From Cyanobacteria bacterium UBA11370 (GTDB lineage: Bacteria > Cyanobacteriota > Cyanobacteriia > Cyanobacteriales > Coleofasciculaceae): DNA of 64,000 bases. The stretch is from assembly GCA_003486645.1 (NCBI GenBank), contig DNGI01000321.1:7543-71542 (forward strand), given 5' to 3'. Position 1 is the first letter of the stretch; every line of letters starts with the position of its first letter. Below the pieces are notes generated by a model. That model was not told the origin of the DNA and ran no database searches. It saw only the letters and a list, made by a program, of their open reading frames with translations. Shown here one piece after another: positions 43,401 to 52,127 of the stretch. Position numbers and translations under genes: made by a program.

Positions 43401-45072
43401 TTGGGATTAATGGGGTATCATTATTGGAACTCCATGAGACGAGGCGATCGCTATTCTCATCGGTTGTACCACCAATCATCGGATCTACAGCCGCCCAAGT
43501 AGCTTGTCCAGAGCGTGCCCAAGCTCGCAGTTCTTCCAATTCCGTGGTATCAGTAGAAAACTGCGCTGGTTTAACTTTGATTTGTAGCAGTAATTCACCC
43601 ACTGTCACTTGGCAAGGGCGGCGTTGAGCATAAGCAACAGAGGCACAGTGTTCTGCTACCTTGCGAATTTCATCACCAGTAAAGTTCGCTGACTCCAAGG
43701 CAAGCTGGTGAATTTCTTCAGCAGATAAAGTTAACTTGTACCGTTGGAGTTGGACAATCCAAATTTGCTCCCTAGCTTCCACACTAGGCAAATCTACATA
43801 GAAGATTTTGGTAAATCGACGTAAGATTTCTGGCTTAAAGCACCAGGGGCGATTAGCAGTAGCGGCAACAAATACGGAGGCTAAGGATTCTTGGAACCAC
43901 TTGAGAAAGTAGCCGAACATCCGCTGACTTGTACCACCATCCGTTTCAGATGAACCGCTATTAAACATTTTATCCATTTCATCGATGAACAAAATGCACG
44001 GTGCCATACTTTCCGCCGCCCTTATCGCTTCCCTAAGATTGGACTCACTGCCTCCCAATTCCTTAGTCATCAGCTTGCCTGTATCCAGTACAATTACAGG
44101 TAGACCCCATTCTTTGGCAAAGCACTTGACCGAGAGGGTTTTACCAGTACCACCCACACCGACAATCAGCGCTCCTTTAGGGAAAGGAATGTTGTAGAGT
44201 TCCTGAGCTTCCGGCTCTAGCAGTGCGGTAATCGTAGTCGCCCACTCGTTCAGCACGGGTAAACCCTGTACTTGCACATCAGGAGCAGCCGCGTATTCGA
44301 TCCCTTTGGCAGCAAATTTGGCTTTCTTGATATCGGAGATTACCTCAATGCTACCTGCATCAAGGCGGCTTTTGGTAGTGGCACAGAGTTGGATAGTGTC
44401 ATCCATCCCTTCTGCCGTCATCCCTAGCAGGGCGCGAACCATTCGCTTTTGGTCAGTGGGATTTAACTGTACTGGGAAGTTGACTCCTTGCAGGGATGCA
44501 CTCTTTTGCAAGGCTTTGATACGATGGTCGAGAATCGAGGAGGTTTCCGACTCATTGGGCAGGGGATTTTGGGCATCGGCAACTAGGTCTTGAAATACTC
44601 TGGGTGTCACCAAACCGTCATGAAGGATGATAACTCGGTTAGGCGATCGCTTGACAGCAAACCAAGCATCGACAGCCAACCGGACTAAAGCCGGATTGGG
44701 CGAGGCTCCAGCAATGAAGGGGTAAAGATCTTTGAGCAAAAATAAGGTGGGATGGGGATTTGAGGCGGAAATACACTCAGCTTCAATATATTTGAGCAGT
44801 GCTTCTACTGGATGTCCCTGTGCCTTGTAGCTGGCAACTGGAGACTTTTTAAGGCTAGAAAATTGACCCTTTTTAGTGGTAATTTCGGCTTTTTGAAGAC
44901 TGTGAGCTGAGTCCCAGATGAATAAGTCAAACCCTACTGGCTGGGCAATTTGTGCGGCGATTTGATTGGTTATTGAAATCTCGCTGGCTGTGGGACTATC
45001 TACCGCCACTGTAGCAATTCCGGCGTTAAAGTATCGTTTGATTTCAAGAGCGTTGAATGCCATTATTGCCAC
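43396..45072 (-). CDS. Ycf46-like AAA+ ATPase
   Basis: 558 aa. The C-terminal half is an AAA+ module: Walker A GVGGTGKT, Walker B ILFIDEMDKM, ATANRPWCFKPEILRRF as the arginine-finger/sensor region. The N-terminal 240 residues have the Ycf46 pattern (LFLLKDLYPF, NRVIILHDGLVTP). Ycf46 proteins are found in cyanobacteria and red-algal plastids, usually beside Ycf35. It overlaps the DUF2997 gene, so these are translated together. The role is unknown; an ATP-driven remodeller is likely. Confidence 0.9.
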   Translation of the reverse strand: MAIMAFNALEIKRYFNAGIATVAVDSPTASEISITNQIAAQIAQPVGFDLFIWDSAHSLQKAEITTKKGQFSSLKKSPVASYKAQGHPVEALLKYIEAECISASNPHPTLFLLKDLYPFIAGASPNPALVRLAVDAWFAVKRSPNRVIILHDGLVTPRVFQDLVADAQNPLPNESETSSILDHRIKALQKSASLQGVNFPVQLNPTDQKRMVRALLGMTAEGMDDTIQLCATTKSRLDAGSIEVISDIKKAKFAAKGIEYAAAPDVQVQGLPVLNEWATTITALLEPEAQELYNIPFPKGALIVGVGGTGKTLSVKCFAKEWGLPVIVLDTGKLMTKELGGSESNLREAIRAAESMAPCILFIDEMDKMFNSGSSETDGGTSQRMFGYFLKWFQESLASVFVAATANRPWCFKPEILRRFTKIFYVDLPSVEAREQIWIVQLQRYKLTLSAEEIHQLALESANFTGDEIRKVAEHCASVAYAQRRPCQVTVGELLLQIKVKPAQFSTDTTELEELRAWARSGQATWAAVDPMIGGTTDENSDRLVSWSSNNDTPLIPT

Positions 45073-45266
45073 TCTCCAATATTAACGCTATCGATGACTT
45101 GAAGGTTGGGTTGTTCATAGAATTCCGGTTTAAGGGTTGTGGAAGTCTCTCCCAATTTGTCCAAGGCTTGGGTGATTTTTTTGCAGTTAGAGCCTTGAGC
45201 GTTCAGAACTTCAACTTTGAGGGGTTGTCCTAATTTGAGGGTGATTTGGATTTGTGGAGTAGACAT
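45063..45266 (-). CDS. DUF2997-like small protein
   Basis: 67 aa. QIQITLKLGQPLKVEVLNAQ, then GSNCKKITQALDKLGETSTT and KPEFYEQ match the small DUF2997 family that pairs with Ycf46-like ATPases and DUF1257. The conserved Cys is kept. It overlaps the ATPase start by up to 10 bases. Confidence 0.75.
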   Translation of the reverse strand: MSTPQIQITLKLGQPLKVEVLNAQGSNCKKITQALDKLGETSTTLKPEFYEQPNLQVIDSVNIGEWQ

Positions 45267-45289
45267 GGGTTAATTCACACATTATCAAT

Positions 45290-45799
45290 TCAAAACTGGT
45301 CAAAGCCTGTTGTCAAACTGACTTTTTGGGTCAAATTAATACGGGTTGAGCCATCATCTAACGTAGTTTCGGTGTAATCCCATAGAGTAGGTGGATAATG
45401 GATTTTAATGTAGGCTCGGTCGTGGGCTAGCTGAACTTCATTGATAAAGTTTTGGACGGGCGAAGTATAGGAACCATTCATTTGACCAAAGGCTAAACCC
45501 AAGGCATTCTGGTTGAAGTCCCAAGGGTCGGCAAAGAGTTCAAAACGACCCTCATTTTCGTTCCACAGAAAGCCTACATCAAGCAGGGCGCGGCGTCCGG
45601 GAACGTTCAGTTCATTGCGCCGGATGAGGATTTGTGCGTAGACAAGATCGCTCTTGGAATAGTCACTGATTAACTCGACAGGATGATCATGAACTTCAAC
45701 TTGGGCGTTTATGCCCTTAAAAGAGAGCAGGTTTCTCAAGCCTTGGATCAGGGCTTCTTGACTGACGAGAGATGTTTTAACGCTAGAAAAGTGAGACAT
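45290..45799 (-). CDS. DUF1257/Ycf35 family protein
   Basis: 169 aa from MSHFSSVKTSLVSQEALIQG (45799; a longer frame begins at 45850). DLVYAQILIRRNELNVPGRR, LLDVGFLWNENEGRFELFAD and VQNFINEVQLAHDRAYI are the Ycf35/DUF1257 pattern. Its start is against an AATTCAA repeat. With DUF2997 and Ycf46 it forms the conserved three-gene set, here carried on a plasmid. Confidence 0.85.
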   Translation of the reverse strand: MSHFSSVKTSLVSQEALIQGLRNLLSFKGINAQVEVHDHPVELISDYSKSDLVYAQILIRRNELNVPGRRALLDVGFLWNENEGRFELFADPWDFNQNALGLAFGQMNGSYTSPVQNFINEVQLAHDRAYIKIHYPPTLWDYTETTLDDGSTRINLTQKVSLTTGFDQF

Positions 45800-45940
45800 A
45801 ATCAATTCAAAATTCAATAAAAGAATCGGATTTGGTAAGCTATTCCACATTTAACTTGCCTATTTTAGGTTCCCGGCTCTTGAGTTCCCTTTCCTTGATC
45901 ACGACCATGTAAATTAGATGTGGAAAAGCTTATTAAGGGA

Positions 45941-47158
45941 TTAGTTGGGCGGGTTAAATACCACCCAATCAGAACGGTCTAATCCTTCAGCTTCGGCAAT
46001 TTCTAAGAGTTTTTGTTGTTCACCAAGAAGCTTTTGTGAGATTTCATCCATCTTTTGCTGGAGTTGGGATTTACTGGAAGCATCCAGCTTTTTAGCATCG
46101 ACGCTGGCTGTGTCTAAAATTGACTGCAACTGACCCATCATGTCAGCCAAAGTGGGAGCCGTTTCTCCTTGGGCGTTACCGATGAGAACCTGAATTTTCT
46201 TGAGCTGCTTGGAAATCTTTTTGCGGAAGTTGACTGGCTTGTTGCCCGGTTCCCACGCGGCTAAATCGTCCAAGAGTTCAGCCGCAAGTTGTTGTCCTCC
46301 GGCAATGGCGGCTTTTGCCAGGTTTTGCTCCAGGTTTTGGTCGTAAGCTTGGATAAATTGATTAATTTGGTTGAGGCATTCTGCCTGTTGCTGATTGAGT
46401 TGGTCGGACAGAGCTGGTATAATAACGGGACGAGCGATGATAACTTGCAGATACTCTTCTAGTTCTTCTAGTTGAGGGAATTGGTTAAGCAGTTGAGTAC
46501 GAGCAACTTCCCTAGCATCGCTGTCGAGGTTCCAGGCTTTGGCACTCAAAAATTGCTCAATGCGATCGCTAAATTCTGCAAACCCTTGTTCGTGCTGTTT
46601 CTTGAGTGAGGCGCGAAGCGCGGGTGCCAGCACGTCTCGAATGTGGAGCATTCGCTGCCACACGAGAGGGGCCAGGGAGATCGAGCAGATTAAATCACCG
46701 TTATCTTGGGTCATCCACTCTTTAACTAAGGCGATTTCGTTCCTGAGTTGAGATGCGGCTTCGTCGAGTGCTTTGAAGACGGAAATGCCTCGGAGTCCAA
46801 CTTCAGATTTGGTAATTTTTTCCAAGTCTGATTCAGCGTCTTTTTTATCGGTAGATTCTTGGACAGGTGATGCAGGACTGAGAATCTGTTGCCATTTGGG
46901 TGCGGTTTTACGGGTGGCGTTTTTTAGTCCGATTTTGAATCGGATTCGGGTTTGGTTCAACGCAGTTAGGTTGTGTCGATGCACCACAGCTTCTTTGAGT
47001 ACACTGGTATCGGATTGAGACTCAGAAACTTGGCACTTCGTTAGGCAGTCTTGGTTGGGATTGGCTTTGCCACCGTCCGTTCCCGTAGCGTCCTGTTGGA
47101 AAGGGCGATCGCTTTGCCGTTGTGCTGATGAATTGATAAGCATTTGTGTCACTCTCAA
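45941..47158 (-). CDS. Hypothetical helical protein, 405 aa
   Basis: Not recognised. The first 125 residues are low-complexity and polar. The rest is long amphipathic helices (ALDEAASQLRNEIALVKEWM, LAKAAIAGGQQLAAELLDDL, LQQKMDEISQKLLGEQQKLL), so a coiled-coil or bundle is likely. It is upstream of the Ycf35 gene on the same strand and may be co-expressed. A longer N-terminus is unlikely. A GCGC hairpin (46611-46621) lies inside the coding part. Confidence 0.6.
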   Translation of the reverse strand: MRVTQMLINSSAQRQSDRPFQQDATGTDGGKANPNQDCLTKCQVSESQSDTSVLKEAVVHRHNLTALNQTRIRFKIGLKNATRKTAPKWQQILSPASPVQESTDKKDAESDLEKITKSEVGLRGISVFKALDEAASQLRNEIALVKEWMTQDNGDLICSISLAPLVWQRMLHIRDVLAPALRASLKKQHEQGFAEFSDRIEQFLSAKAWNLDSDAREVARTQLLNQFPQLEELEEYLQVIIARPVIIPALSDQLNQQQAECLNQINQFIQAYDQNLEQNLAKAAIAGGQQLAAELLDDLAAWEPGNKPVNFRKKISKQLKKIQVLIGNAQGETAPTLADMMGQLQSILDTASVDAKKLDASSKSQLQQKMDEISQKLLGEQQKLLEIAEAEGLDRSDWVVFNPPN

Positions 47159-47729
47159 TGGAGTTATATTTGAACCATTGCTTTCGGGTAAGAATGAATT
47201 TTTGATGGGTTGCCTTGGAACTCAATTGCTTGCACGAGGCAAGGGAGGTTTTCGTAATTTGCCTCTTACCCACAGGTTGGGCGCGTCAGCGCCAAGAAAA
47301 CCCAGGTGATGGAGAACGGGGAAGGTGTTCCCCGTTCCCCTTTAAGGCTGAGTTATAAATTGCCAGCTCGTGTTAGCCTCCAATTAGGGCTTGCTGAATA
47401 AGTGCTTTGGTGAGGGTAGGTAAGAGGGAACAGGCAACAGGCAACAGTTTCACCCCCTCTGTCTCAGGCAGATTCTGCGATCGCATCCTCCAAAAATGCT
47501 AGGATTTTCAGCATCTAGGTGCAAAAACCTTGCACTTTTTCACCTTTAATCGTCCTCTAACCCTTGATATATCAGGGTTTCCGGTTTGTGCAGCAAGCCC
47601 CAATTAGGAGGAAAACGAGGGGGGTTTGTTGCGACTTCCACGACGACGATTTATCATAATTCGCCGGGAAGACCCCATGCGTAGGAGAGCGATTTTTTTC
47701 GGGGGAGATGGAGCAGACGACGCGGTAAG
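47159..47729. other. Intergenic region with hairpins and a MITE
   Basis: No gene is seen. It holds a GCGC-GTCA-GCGC mini-hairpin (47281-47292), a 10-bp hairpin GAACGGGGAA/TTCCCCGTTC (47314-47323, 47328-47337) and the MITE at 47387-47600. Confidence 0.6.
47387..47600. mobile_element. MITE-like element, 214 bp
   Basis: Perfect 10-bp terminal inverted repeats GGGCTTGCTG/CAGCAAGCCC at 47387-47396 and 47591-47600 are flanked by the 6-base direct repeat CAATTA (47381-47386, 47601-47606), a classic target duplication. The inside has no gene. The transposase that moves it is not identified. Confidence 0.8.
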
Positions 47730-48035
47730 ATGGCGAAGATGTCTGATTCGTCCAGCCCCGTCATCTATCAACTCAAGGTGGTGCTGCTAGGCATTAGCCC
47801 CATGATCTGGCGTCGCCTACTGGTTAAAAGCAACAGCACGATAGAAGATTTGCACTACACGCTACAGATAGCAATGGGGTGGGAAGACATTCACCTGCAT
47901 CATTTTGTCATTCACGGTAAGCTGTATGGGATTACCTAACCGGGCGGCATAATATTTAGCGATCGTGCAAGTGCTGTCAAGCTCTCTAGATTTGGGTTCC
48001 GGGTCAAAGAGCGCTTCATACCAAATCCGGGTTGA
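47730..48035 (+). pseudogene. pRiA4b ORF-3-like gene, broken by a stop
   Basis: The N-terminal half (VIYQLKVVLLGISPMIWRRL, IAMGWEDIHLHHFVIHGKLY) is the plasmid pRiA4b ORF-3 pattern. A TAA at 47937-47939 replaces a Gln codon. The frame continues as PGGIIFSDRASAVKL to TGA 48033-48035. The copy is truncated as well as stopped. It is the first of three decayed ORFs in this zone. Confidence 0.75.
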
Positions 48036-48095
48036 CTACCCCCTTTATCAAGAAGGATAATCTGGTTTGAGGCGATCCCTAGCAAGATTGGAAGC

Positions 48096-48773
48096 ATGGT
48101 CAAAAAAGTGCATCTCCAACCGTACATGACTTGCTCACAACTCAAGAGCCATTACCTATGTTCCTGTGACCGAGTAGAATCGCGTCGTTGGCATCTGTTG
48201 TGGTTAGTGTCAAAAAACTGGACAATTCAGCAAGCTTCTCAAGCAGTGGGCTTGAACTATGATTACGCCAAGGACATAATCAAGGCTTACAATCAACTTG
48301 GGGAAAAAGCGATCGTTAACCGTCGTCGCCAGCGCACAGACCCCCCATCTCATGCTCTGCTCAATCGAGAGCAACTAGCAATGGGGTGGTTAGATATCCA
48401 CCTGCACCATTTCATCATTCACTCTCAACAGTACGGGATTACTCAGCCCGGTGGCACAGTATTTAGCACTCGCGCCTGTGAAGTAAAACTTGCCTCTTTC
48501 CAGTTGAGGGAGAAAGAAAAATTTCTTTACGAATATGACTTTAGCCACAGTCCAGTAATGGGTGCATGGCGTTATTGGTGGCGACATTTAATCACAATAG
48601 AAGCAATACTTACTCCATCGCTCAACCAAACTTACCCAATTTGCACAGACGGTAAAGGGGTTTGTCCCCCAGAAAACTGTGGTGGCCCTTGGGGCTTGGT
48701 ATTGATACTCGGACAATTCAAAGTTACTTGGGGCATAACAATATTCAGCACACTGTGCGTTATACCGAACTGA
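48096..48773 (+). pseudogene. Chimeric ORF: IS630-type HTH joined to pRiA4b ORF-3
   Basis: Residues 1-93 read as an IS630-like transposase N-terminus (WTIQQASQAVGLNYDYAKDI, NRRRQRTDPPSHALLNREQ). From LAMGWLDIHLHHFIIHSQQY on it is ORF-3-like (GVCPPENCGGPWG). The joint at about 48375 has no break in frame, which suggests recombination between two genes. The last 25 residues are from yet another frame of an integrase gene (48698-48808). Likely not functional. Confidence 0.65.
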
Positions 48774-48808
48774 CATCGGCCAAATTTCAAGGTCTTTGGG
48801 ATGATTAA
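48698..48808 (+). pseudogene. Tyrosine recombinase C-terminal fragment
   Basis: In a second frame GIDTRTIQSYLGHNNIQHTV, then RYTELTSAKFQGLWDD is the end of a phage-integrase-type tyrosine recombinase, with LGH and the nucleophilic Tyr (VRYTE). Only 36 residues remain, fused to the end of the ORF-3 remnant. It marks an old integration or excision event. Confidence 0.75.
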
Positions 48809-48874
48809 CGTTTAAAACCCTGTTTAGTTGTCACCCATCTCCCCCAAAATTTTTCGCTCTCCTATCGACTCTAA

Positions 48875-49018
48875 CTGGATGTAGATCCGCGTCGTCGAGT
48901 TGTTCGGCGATACGTCCAGCGCAATGATGCCGAGGCAGATCTCGCCTTCATGACAGGCATTACTCAACCGGGGCTGTACTTTATTGCCTTTGAGGTGATT
49001 GAAGTAGAGGAGCCTTAA
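48875..49018 (+). pseudogene. Open remnant after the integrase fragment
   Basis: About 47 codons open from a TAA (48872-48874) to TAA 49016-49018, reading DPRRRVVRRYVQRNDAEADL and ITQPGLYFIAFEVIEVEEP. Family unknown. No start codon and no ribosome site; probably part of a lost gene. Confidence 0.3.
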
Positions 49019-49088
49019 ATTATCACCAACTGGCTCGAATCAGAAATTATTCCTATTCGAGCCTTCAATACCCTTGCAAGGAGGTCAA

Positions 49089-49229
49089 ATGGGCATCGTA
49101 ATTGAACGAGCCTTGGACTTTCTCATGGAAGAGGAAGACGAATCTAACATCTTTCCCAAAGCCGAGGAAGCCCAAGAATTTCGGGACGCTCAGACCTTAT
49201 TTGTCATCGCCCTTTGCTGTAAGCAGTAG
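49089..49229 (+). CDS. Small ORF with strong ribosome site, 46 aa
   Basis: ATG 49089 is preceded by AAGGAGG (49078-49084), the best Shine-Dalgarno in this part of the window. The product (MGIVIERALDFLMEEEDESN, then IFPKAEEAQEFRDAQ) is acidic and helical. It sits before parA on the same strand. Function unknown; a 5' leader or small antitoxin-like peptide is possible. Confidence 0.45.
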   Translation: MGIVIERALDFLMEEEDESNIFPKAEEAQEFRDAQTLFVIALCCKQ

Positions 49230-49443
49230 CACTTTGCGATCGCGGTTAGGTTTGGTTGCAAACAGTAATGATGCAACTGTGTGTATCCTAATAGACTTGT
49301 CCGAAAACTGGAAAAGCAGTCCCTATCTGGCGAAAGCGGCTGTTGTGCCTCAGCCCGAAGAGAATGACCTTGTTTCGTTGTGTGTAAGACCAGTGAGGTT
49401 ATACTCCGATTGAAAATTTTGGTCAGTGCCACTTTTCCTCACT

Positions 49444-49459
49444 CATATATCAATATATG
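49444..49459. promoter_or_regulatory. Palindrome at the parA start
   Basis: CATATAT-CA-ATATATG is perfect in 16 bases and covers the first parA ATG (49457). If translation begins at the second in-frame Met (49490), it is an upstream operator for ParA or ParB, or a parS-like site. Confidence 0.35.
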
Positions 49460-50287
49460 ATGCTCAAAGAGCGTTCAACGGTCGTTGATATGCAAATTCG
49501 ACTCGCAGTAATCAGCAATGCCGGTGGCAGTGGCAAAACCACACTTTCGGTTCATCTCGCCTACGAACTGGGACAACAGGGTTTCAAGGTAGCACTAATG
49601 GATCTCGATCCCCAAGGATCGCTGACCCTCTTTTGTGGATTAACTCCACCAGAGCCAGAACAAACCCTGGCGGCGGTGTTAAAAGATAACTTTGATGGCA
49701 AATGGCCGCTGATGCCCTGCTGGAGTTCCCACACAGATAACGTGGTCATCTGTCAAGGCGGGATGGTGCTAACCCAAACCGCAGATGAGCTGGTATTGCA
49801 CAAGCGAGGAGCCTACCTGTTAGGAGACTGCTTGAGTGACTACCCCCTCGAACATAACCTAATTATTCTTGACTGCCCAGCCACGTTAGGACCTCTACCC
49901 TTGATGGCACTCGCTGCCAGTACTCACATTGTAGTTCCCGTACAACTCGAACCCAAGTCCGTTCAGGGAGCGGCTCGTTTACTGGAGTGGTATTACTATC
50001 ATTGCCGACATCTGCGCTTAAAACCAGAGCCAGAGATTTTAGGCTTTGTACCCAGCCAATATGACCGTAAGAGAGCCGTCCATCGTCAGCTTAATGAATC
50101 CTTGCCTCTTGAGTTAGAGCAGATGGGTATCCGTGCCTTTGGAGCAATCCGCAATAGTACTGAGTTTGCTAATGCTAGTGGACAAGGATTGCCATTACAT
50201 CTTCATCGTCCTTGTCATCCAGCCTTGGATGACTTTAAAGAAATCACTTCATATCTGGTTGGAATAATTCAAAATTCAAAACCATGA
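49457..50287 (+). CDS. parA: ParA-family partition ATPase
   Basis: 276 aa. ISNAGGSGKTTLSVHLAYEL is the deviant Walker A, LMDLDPQGSLTLF the ParA D-x-D-P-Q-G motif, and LIILDCPATLGPLPLMAL the Walker B region. A start at 49490 (MQIRLAVISNAGG) removes 11 N-terminal residues and is more like other ParAs. It overlaps parB by 4 bases. ParA moves plasmid copies by ATP-driven binding to DNA. Confidence 0.9.
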   Translation: MMLKERSTVVDMQIRLAVISNAGGSGKTTLSVHLAYELGQQGFKVALMDLDPQGSLTLFCGLTPPEPEQTLAAVLKDNFDGKWPLMPCWSSHTDNVVICQGGMVLTQTADELVLHKRGAYLLGDCLSDYPLEHNLIILDCPATLGPLPLMALAASTHIVVPVQLEPKSVQGAARLLEWYYYHCRHLRLKPEPEILGFVPSQYDRKRAVHRQLNESLPLELEQMGIRAFGAIRNSTEFANASGQGLPLHLHRPCHPALDDFKEITSYLVGIIQNSKP

Positions 50288-51420
50288 GTAGTCGTAAAGC
50301 ACCTGACCTAACGAGTTATTTTTCAGCCGCCAAGCAGTCCCAACAGCTATCCGAAGCCCAAGAGGAGATTGGGCGACTCAAAGCCGAGATTGAAGAACTT
50401 CGGGCTGTGGGTTCAACGGAATTAGAAGCTCAACTAGCAGCGCTGCGAGAGCAACTGCTCTCGACTTCCGGTATTTTGTCCATTCCCATTGAACAAATTC
50501 AACCGAACCTAGACCAACCCCGGCAAAGTTTCTATAGCGAGAGTATTGAGTCCATGTCCCGCTCTCTGGAGAAGGATGGACAACTCGAACCGATTATTTT
50601 GATCAGACGGGGTGACTTGGTACTGTTTGATGGGGAACGGCGCTGGCGTAGCGCTAGGGCTTTGGGTTGGCAGAGTCTTGAGGCTGTGATTATTCCTGAA
50701 CCTGTCGCTTTACACCGGAAGGCGCTATTGACTTCGTTGCATCGAGAAGATCTTAATCCTCTGGATAAAGCTGAGGCAATTGTGCGGGAATTGGCTGAAA
50801 ATACGGGTAATGAGCCTACGGATATCCCTCGAATTCTAAATACAGTGGTGCGACGGTTGAATGCCCAGAAACGTATGAGCGCTGTTGTGGAATTGATGAC
50901 GGCGACTGAGGATACCCAGCAGCAGGGTTTAGCGGAGCTGGGTTTAGAGGAGCGAGAACAGGCGGTGCTGGCGTTACTGCTGGATTTACAGCTTAATCCA
51001 GCTTCGGTAGATGCCAACATTTTCCCGATGTTGAGTTTACCGCCTGATCTGAAAGTGGCAATTAGAGAATTGGGACTCAAAGGAGTCCATGCGATCACAC
51101 TCTCAAAACTTAATGCTAAGAACTTGGGGGTGACGGAGGAGGAGGCGCTTTCAATCCGCACTAATCTGGCACAGAAGGTGATTAGGGAAAAACTGTCTGT
51201 GGTTCAAACTCGCAAACAGGTTGCCGAAGCCATTGCTTTACACAAAAAAGCTGATTCAACTTTACCAGAGAAAGTTAAGCAAGTTTCAAGAGTAACCGGG
51301 AGCCTACAAAAGCTTTCTAGAGATATGCTGGCTACAGCACAATTCGAGCAACTCACTCAATTACGAGAAGTTCTTCACCAGAAATTGGCAGAAATAGACG
51401 AAATTCTGCAAGAAAATTAA
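50284..51420 (+). CDS. parB: ParB-family partition protein
   Basis: 378 aa. A coiled-coil N-terminus (QQLSEAQEEIGRLKAEIEEL) precedes the ParB domain: IQPNLDQPRQSFYSE, then FDGERRWRSARALG (the GERRxRA box) and SLHREDLNPLDKAEAI. The C-terminus is helical and probably dimerises. A TGA/ATG overlap and the AATTCAAAACC repeat precede it. It binds parS and loads ParA; a parS sequence was not identified with certainty. Confidence 0.92.
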   Translation: MSSRKAPDLTSYFSAAKQSQQLSEAQEEIGRLKAEIEELRAVGSTELEAQLAALREQLLSTSGILSIPIEQIQPNLDQPRQSFYSESIESMSRSLEKDGQLEPIILIRRGDLVLFDGERRWRSARALGWQSLEAVIIPEPVALHRKALLTSLHREDLNPLDKAEAIVRELAENTGNEPTDIPRILNTVVRRLNAQKRMSAVVELMTATEDTQQQGLAELGLEEREQAVLALLLDLQLNPASVDANIFPMLSLPPDLKVAIRELGLKGVHAITLSKLNAKNLGVTEEEALSIRTNLAQKVIREKLSVVQTRKQVAEAIALHKKADSTLPEKVKQVSRVTGSLQKLSRDMLATAQFEQLTQLREVLHQKLAEIDEILQEN

Positions 51421-51460
51421 AATTTTCACTTGTTTTCGCTTGCCTTTTTCCTTTCTTTCG

Positions 51461-52051
51461 TTAGATCACGCGCTCTGTAGCGGGAAATATACGATTTAAG
51501 TCAATTGATAAGTCAGAAAAACCAGGAATTGTAACTGTTTCATGGCGTAAGGCAATTTGTCTGATGCGATAGCCGAAATTGCCTTGAGAATCTTGATAGG
51601 GCTGACTGTAGCACTCCAGTTGATTAGCGACAAGGTTGACAATCCAGTAATGCTGAATTTGGTTTTGTGCATAGAGGGATAGCTTGATAGTCTGGTCGTA
51701 TTCCAAGGTTGAGTCTGATACTTCAATTACGAGCAGAATATCATTGGGATAGGGATGATTTGATAAGTAGTCATCTGGCTGTCCTTGTGCGATCGCTACA
51801 TCGGGTTCTGGCTCACTATCACTAGGCAGTATGATCGGTTCCTGTCCACGGACTACAGCCAGATCACCCACTAATCGGTCTAACTCTCGGACTAATTTAG
51901 TATTACTAACCGAATGAAGTGTACCCTTAGCTGCCATTTGCACTAACTCTCCCCGAATTAACTCCACCCGGTCATCCTCTGTGAGGAAACCCAATTCAAT
52001 CAGGCGATGGTATTGCGCCAACGTAAAACGCTTGGTTGTAACCTGGGTCAT
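51461..52051 (-). CDS. Uma2 family (DUF820) endonuclease-like protein
   Basis: 196 aa from MTQVTTKRFTLAQYHRLIEL. LTEDDRVELIRGELVQMAAK, SDSEPEPDVAIAQG, ILLVIEVSDSTLEYDQTIKL and YAQNQIQHYWIVNL match Uma2, a PD-(D/E)xK-fold family very common in cyanobacteria. Catalytic Asp, E-V-S and K are present. The biological role is unknown. It is convergent with parB. Confidence 0.88.
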   Translation of the reverse strand: MTQVTTKRFTLAQYHRLIELGFLTEDDRVELIRGELVQMAAKGTLHSVSNTKLVRELDRLVGDLAVVRGQEPIILPSDSEPEPDVAIAQGQPDDYLSNHPYPNDILLVIEVSDSTLEYDQTIKLSLYAQNQIQHYWIVNLVANQLECYSQPYQDSQGNFGYRIRQIALRHETVTIPGFSDLSIDLNRIFPATERVI

Positions 52052-52127
52052 AATTATGTGTTCAGGAAGCGATACTCTCATTTTCTCGCAAGTTAAGTTA
52101 AGAGTCGTCCCTAAAATTGAATCGATA

